From positions 4,579,369 through 4,643,368 of the forward strand of contig CM043807.1 in assembly GCA_023974075.1 (NCBI GenBank): 64,000 bases of DNA. Direction: 5' to 3'. This stretch comes from Chaenocephalus aceratus (taxonomy: Eukaryota; Chordata; Actinopteri; Perciformes; Channichthyidae). Numbering within the stretch: position 1 is the first letter of the stretch; the number at the start of each line of letters is the position of its first letter. Positions 58,868 through 64,000 of the stretch are shown piece after piece. Made by a program: the position numbers and the translations under genes. The notes under the pieces are model-generated. The model was not told where the DNA came from. It saw only the letters and a list, made by a program, of their open reading frames with translations, and did not search any database.

Positions 58868-59640
58868 ATGTCACCGAAAGAAACTAAGTTGAGACCAGAA
58901 GCAGAGTCAGGCTCAACTGCAGATATTAAGCAAAGGGTAAAAATCAGATCAGATGCTTTAACCTTTCCAATTAAAAGACGGAAGACATGGAACCAAATAG
59001 AGAAACTGTTGGAACAGTGGCAAACAAGAGGCAATGCCTACAACAGCTAACTATATGGAGGGAAGCTGAAGAAAGATTTATAAGAGTTACAAGTCTGATA
59101 CTCCATCTGGAATATGCCAGCCTATTGGCACACAGCATAAATGTGGTCCGAGTAGCAGACCTGCCAGTGAGGGAAGACATAGCAGAAAAACAAAAGACAC
59201 CGTAGCTTGTAGGAACAAGACAAGGAGAAGGGAGGGGAAACTTCCAGAGAAGGCAGGGCAGACACCTCCAACAATTCAAGCTTAGGAAGAACCAGAGAAT
59301 GCAGGGCAGACACCTCAAACAGTTAAATCTCAGATAGTGCCAGAGAATCAGAAGCAGAACTAACAACCAGGAGGTATCCAAGGAGGCACAGGCAGAAGAT
59401 GTTTACGGTTCGAGGGATGTTACCATTGCAGCCAAATGGGCCATTGGGCTAGAGATTGTCCACAACAACAAATGAAACACCCACCACATGCACCAAACAA
59501 CGGCCCTCCATGTAGATACCCCGGGGAGGTTTCCATGATGACGACGGAGGCAGGGGGTCCCAGAGATGTCAAAGACGAACAGGGGTGCCAAACATGACCC
59601 AAATGCCAATGACACCCTGGCATCAACCACAACAATGAGG
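58868..59640 (+). pseudogene. Decayed retroviral gag with nucleocapsid zinc knuckle
   Basis: A CCHC knuckle at 59418-59459, CYHCSQMGHWARDC, has the exact C-X2-C-X4-H-X4-C spacing of retroviral nucleocapsid, followed by PQQQ. Upstream are short frames with charged, helical sequence (WREAEERFIRVTSL) of uncertain identity within gag. Several stops and shifts separate them. No protease or polymerase core is visible between here and the integrase remnant, so this copy is internally deleted. Confidence 0.75.
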
Positions 59641-61059
59641 AAGCTCAGAGGACCAGACCACCAGGTGATGCATCTTCAGCACAAGGGTATTTTGAAATCC
59701 AGCTACATTGAGCCATATCTGTCACCACAGGAGGGAGAGGTTTAATGTAAAACAAAATCGAGAGTAGCATTTGCATTTACACATAAAGCATCCACAGAAT
59801 AGAACATTTAGCAGACTATTTTTGTAATTATGAGAAGGAAAGAGATTACGAGTGATGTTGTTCCCCTACACAGACAACTATTGTGTCCACACAGCTAGTG
59901 AGGTCAAGACGATGGGTCTCCACCCAAAAATATGAAGACGGAAACCTAGTACTCGCCCAAGACGGAGGATCCTTACCTCCTGTTTACACCGACTGCAGTT
60001 CAAGGGTCGGCGATACACCTGACGCGGAGCTGTTGAGACCTAAAAAACAGAAACTCGATTCTGCTGTGGTGAAGTCTGGCTACAAAGGGAGGTGTCCGAT
60101 AGGGTCGCTTGTCTCAAACCAGTGAAGAAGTCAACAAGAACCCAGCAGAACTAGAGAGTGACTGTTAGCGGGAGAACAGTGACAGAGCGACAGAGACTGG
60201 CCCAACATTTTCCAGCCAGTACATAGACCGGGGCTGTGTTTAAAGGGGAACTTCATTTATTGTTAGTGGAAGTGTAGTTTTTTAGTCAAACAATTATGTG
60301 ATGTATGGAGTCAGATTACATTATTCTCATAAACAAAATGTTATAATCGGTCTGAAGTATCTGTTTTACGGCAATGAGCTGCAGATTAAATAACATAACA
60401 CTGATTGAGAGCTTGGATGAAGAAGTTGTAGGGTTTTTACAACAGTTTCAAGAATCAGTTTTTATTTATTTATTCTTGAGTAACTTTACTGATTTATAAT
60501 GTAGTGCGTAAGGCAATATCTCATTTTGAGTGAGGGGCACCAGCCCTTCATGCATGTCACCCTCTGTGAGAATAGTTCGTATTTTCCCTCTAGTTTGGAG
60601 AAATATTATTTTATCATATGTTAGTTCAGCAGTATCAACCAATCCTCTAATCCTAGAATTATTGAGACGCATTAGCGACACCAGGGGTATTGTTTTTCGC
60701 AGCAACAATGATGCATAATACCAGGACAAAAGCCATTCCTGAAACAAGTAAACAATTAGTTGTGCTACTGGCAGATTTTAGTGAATATGTTTTTATACCA
60801 TCAGAAAACCATACCTCATACGATATTTTTTGTACGCCTTATGGCTACACGGAGAAGTTATATTTATTAATGCAACGTTATGGGTTTTACATGTCCTGTT
60901 CAGAATCATGATTATACAGACATGTTGATTTCAGTGACGTTGTAGTTAATAAATAATAACATGTAGTTAATAATAGGTCTCATAACGACAAAAGGTATGC
61001 CGAAGCCTGGACCTCCTCCAAGGAGGGAGTGGTCCAGTTTTAGATATTAGATGAATAGA
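59641..61059. other. Retroviral interior without recognisable polymerase core
   Basis: Contains small frames only (such as 59883-60125). Expected protease, reverse transcriptase and most of integrase are absent or beyond recognition. Confidence 0.45.
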
Positions 61060-61335
61060 AGTGATGAATATGTCAGAACTCTGAGTAATATTATCCAAGT
61101 TTTGTCTACACAGGCTAGGAAAGCTACAGAGATACCAGACGAGATACCAGAAGAGACTCCTGTTCGGCCAGGTGATTGGGTGAGGGTGAAAGTTCACAAA
61201 GTGAGCTGATCCCGGTGGACGGAACAGTGAGAAGTTGTAATGAACTTCACACGCGCTCCGGTTTAAAGGTAAAGAAAAGGAGCAAATTGACACCACCTCA
61301 CACATTGTCACACCTTCACCGGCAACTTCCAGAAC
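61060..61335 (+). pseudogene. Remnant of retroviral integrase C-terminus
   Basis: PVRPGDWVRVKVHKVS is typical of the C-terminal DNA-binding fold of gamma/epsilon-type integrases. It is followed across frames by NFTRAPV, KVKKRSKLTPPHTLSHLHRQ. Lies about 215 bases before the env-like frame, as expected for the end of pol. Confidence 0.65.
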
Positions 61336-61548
61336 ATTATTGGGAGTTAGGACTGATTTGGCAGAGCTGCAACAAAACAATAAATAGAAATAAGATAAAG
61401 ATAGAAACGGCTCAAAAGACAAATTGTCTATAGATTTTTTAGATTGTATACTAAAGTGAAAACCTATTTTTGTTTTACATATGAAAAAAGAGTCCAATTT
61501 TCGTATACGTTATTATAGTACTCTGTAAATTCTGTAACTGACACAACC

Positions 61549-61908
61549 ATGGAGAAAATAGAGATGACGTCAAGAACAAAGCCAAAGCAATTGTGGGGTC
61601 CCCTAGGGATAAGAGTCAGAATAGCATTGTTGATTGTGCTCATTACACTGGGCACCTTTTTGGTTGGATGGGGAGTACAATATCAAGTAAAACATGGATC
61701 CATTAGTTCACTCATAGATACTGATCACATCACTAACAAAACTTCAGCTGTGTTTCAGAGACTTTCACTTATCCCCAGAGCCAAACGATCAGCTGAGCCA
61801 CAAGAGGAGGAGTTAGAAATACTCGGTCCCAAAGGTGAGGCGGTTACAATCAAGATGATTAACCCCCCATATATGCAGTTCTTGTATCAAATGATGAGAT
61901 GGGTTTAA
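61549..61908 (+). pseudogene. Env-like N-terminal remnant
   Basis: A 119-codon frame with a basic start, a hydrophobic signal/anchor (IALLIVLITLGTFLVGWGV), and PRAKRSAEP, a basic cleavage-like site, then a stop. The position after the integrase remnant suggests the start of env. No surface or transmembrane subunit follows. Similarity to known env was not tested. Confidence 0.5.
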
Positions 61909-62485
61909 GTGATTGGGATATGTAAGTGATGGGGATTTACAGATTAGGGGAATCTCCAAATACACTGGATCCATGTTTTAGTCTGTACCAGAAACACCCC
62001 TGTTAAGTTTATGGACAACCGACCGGTGACCTGAGCACAATTATTGAAAATGATTACAGTAGAAACAGGCTACTAACCCACAAGTACAGCTTTGTACGTA
62101 CAAACTCTATGAACAAAATTCCCCAGCAGATTGTGGCGACATTGCAGATATGTCCAGTCACAAAACTTACTTATGTTCTAAATAACAGTGAGATTTAAAG
62201 TGATGGAGAAAGTATGGGGACGTTATTTTATAGTGTGTGAAATATGTGGTGCTTGAAACATGTAGGTATTTTTAATTTATAGAAGAAAATGGTTTCCTGA
62301 AAGAGTTATTTGGAGTAGCCATGTTACAGTGGGTGGAAACAATGTTTAGGGATATGGCACAACCATTAGTAGACATTCATTGGGTTTAGATGACATTTAA
62401 CATCTAAGACAGATAGTAAGATTAGGAAAACAGAGTGGAAAGGATTGGATATATTTTACCTCAGTGTGTTAGAATTAGCTATAGG

Positions 62486-62489
<4 letters not shown>

Positions 62490-62540
<51 letters not shown>

Positions 62541-62598
62541 GCTACGACCCCATCTTCAGACAAATGACCTCACCGCAGGAGACTCCTCCTCCTCCATC

Positions 62599-62633
<35 letters not shown>

Positions 62634-62690
62634 ACGACCCCATCTTCAGACAAATGACCTCACCGCAGGAGACTCCTCCTCCTCCATCGA
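62490..62690. repeat. (CT)n arrays with a duplicated 58-base segment
   Basis: Two (CT)n stretches (about 62490-62540 and 62602-62630). Each is followed by GCTACGACCCCATCTTCAGA to CTCCTCCTCCATCGA. The duplication probably arose by slippage or unequal exchange through the CT tract. Confidence 0.9.
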
Positions 62691-62840
62691 ACAGACAGAG
62701 AACCCGTTATAAGAAAATAAGGTATAACTTTTATGCCGGTGTTTTGAACTCCTTTTCCTATTAATCTGACCAGGCTCATCTAACGGACGGCGCGGAGCAG
62801 AGCTGGGCTTTAAGCCACCACAACTGTGTCTGCTCCTACA
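62691..62840 (+). repeat. Possible end of a second LTR
   Basis: Ends CTCCTACA immediately before a second Trp-type primer-binding sequence. Not similar to the LTR at 56229-56797. The left border is unknown. Confidence 0.4.
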
Positions 62841-62843
62841 ATT

Positions 62844-62862
62844 TGGTGACCTGCGACGTGAT
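62844..62862 (+). other. Second Trp-type primer-binding-like site
   Basis: TGGTGACCTGCGACGTGAT differs from the tRNA-Trp complement TGGTGACCCCGACGTGAT only within the central CC. Preceded by ACA-ATT as at the first site. A possible splice donor (AAGGTAAAAC) lies at about 62968. Confidence 0.6.
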
Positions 62863-63094
62863 GAGTGCTGGTCTATAGGAGGACCACCGACAGCTAGCAG
62901 AAAAATTCAGTCCAGGGGAGGACACCTGGACACCACTGACAACTACACCAGGGCGTCCTACATGATACAAAGGTAAAACAGATACCTGTTGATTACCAAA
63001 ATCTGTGATTGGCTTTGCTACACATTTTTTAGAGTTGTCAGCGGCGTTCTTAGTGTTCTTAGTCACGGTAAAGAAATACAATACTGTAGATAGT

Positions 63095-63345
63095 GTGTCT
63101 ATAAGAGTCAGGTAGAGCATTCCTGACCTATGGAGCACTAGGTGACTATAAGAGTCAGGTAGAGCATTCCTGACCTATAGTGCACTAAGTGTGTGTGTGA
63201 AAATACAGTACTGTAGATAGTGTGTCTATAAGAGTCAGGTAGAGCAGTCCTGACCTATGGAGCACTAGGTGGCTATAAGAGTCAGGTAGAGCATTCCTGA
63301 CCTATAGTGCACTAAGTGTGTGTGTGTGTGAAAATACAGTACTGT
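63095..63345. repeat. Higher-order minisatellite
   Basis: CTATAAGAGTCAGGTAGAGC recurs at 63100, 63146, 63226 and 63273. The alternating spacing (46, 80, 47) gives a higher-order unit of about 126 bases. Each ends CCTGACCTAT and G(G)AGCACTA or GTGCACTAAG. Confidence 0.92.
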
Positions 63346-64000
63346 AGAGGTGAGGTAGTCTAGTCCTGCACGGCTGACTCGCTGGGAAAATTCTGTAATA
63401 AACTGTGATTTTTTACGTCGAATCTGTGTAATAATTGAGCAGAGAGAGCAGAAACATAGTGACAGGAGAAGGTTTGCAGAAGCTGGGAGCTTCATCAGAC
63501 AGAGGAAGCTCATTTGTGGTCAGCTGCCCTCTGTTCTTCAATATTCTGTGTTGCTCCACGTTGAAAACTTCATTCAAATAAATAAGAATAAGGACATTAA
63601 GAGTAACGACAAGATTTGTCCAGTGTATTAATAAATACAAGTGAACACATATTAACTTAGTCAGATAAATAGATACGAAGTCATTCTTGTTTCAAGGAAG
63701 CCCCCCTCCTCCTGGAATGCCTGTTCCAGCCGGGGTGTCTGTGAGAGTACCCACAACCCCCCTCCTTCTTTTTTCTCTCTCCTGTTTGCTCTCTTCTTAA
63801 ATGCATGAAGAAAGAGCGTTGAATTTAAAACAAGGAGTGACTAATCGAGTGGTCTGAAGTTGGAGTGAATAACATTGAAAATTAATAGATCAATGTGTCG
63901 TAGATATTTCAATTAAATTCAAAACCTTTATTTATCCAGGTAAAATCCCATTGAGATCAATGATCTCTTTTTCAAGGGAGACCTGCATTTAAATAAATAA
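63346..64000. other. Unassigned sequence to window end
   Basis: Includes TAAATTCAAAACCTTTATTT to GATCTCTTTTTCAAGGGAGA near 63910-63985, which resembles a common fish retroposon tail (CCAGGTAAAATCCCATTGAG). No coding feature. Confidence 0.4.

Noticed and set aside
63095..63345. CRISPR-like array
   Set aside because: Irregular spacing, similar spacers, eukaryotic context: a minisatellite.

Overview
This window is nuclear DNA from a ray-finned (teleost) fish. Evidence for that is a vertebrate intron-exon gene with canonical GT-AG junctions, long dinucleotide (GT)n arrays, and a dense load of teleost-type mobile elements: hAT transposons and MITEs with 8-bp target-site duplications, 5'-truncated LINEs, a tRNA-derived SINE, a DIRS retrotransposon and a decayed endogenous retrovirus. 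I see nothing bacterial or viral in origin apart from these integrated elements.

Only one host gene is supported. It is a proton-linked monocarboxylate transporter most like SLC16A7 (MCT2), on the + strand, with four coding exons (24949-25165, 36389-36532, 37794-38594, 39675-39934). They join in one frame to 473 residues. Its introns carry most of the intact DNA transposons.

Layout. 1-14.9 kb: gene-free, with a 138-bp tandem duplication, a perfect CTCF-core match, a LINE/Gypsy/LINE sandwich (7.6-9.0 kb), a MITE copy next to an orphan transposase-like ORF (9.3-10.4 kb) and a hAT MITE (12.1-12.6 kb). 14.98-20.78 kb: arm A of a large inverted repeat. 21.7-24.3 kb: a hAT transposon with a broken transposase. 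24.9-39.9 kb: the slc16a7-like gene, with a nearly intact second hAT (25.9-28.8 kb), a SINE, a hAT/BED remnant and two hAT MITEs in its introns. 40.7-45.4 kb: a DIRS element with GTT termini, inverted ends and an internal complementary region. 45.4-50.8 kb: gene-free, with three GT-rich arrays and a second perfect CTCF-core match facing the first. 50.82-56.23 kb: arm B of the inverted repeat, in opposite orientation. 56.2-62.8 kb: a decayed retrovirus with a Trp-type primer binding site. 62.8-64.0 kb: a second primer-binding-like site and a higher-order minisatellite.

The most notable features are (i) the roughly 5.4-kb inverted arms around the gene, where each arm serves as the empty-site reference for insertions in the other; (ii) the structurally readable DIRS element just past the gene's end; and (iii) the convergent CTCF-core pair flanking the gene. 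I did not find a convincing new gene system. The novelty here is structural.
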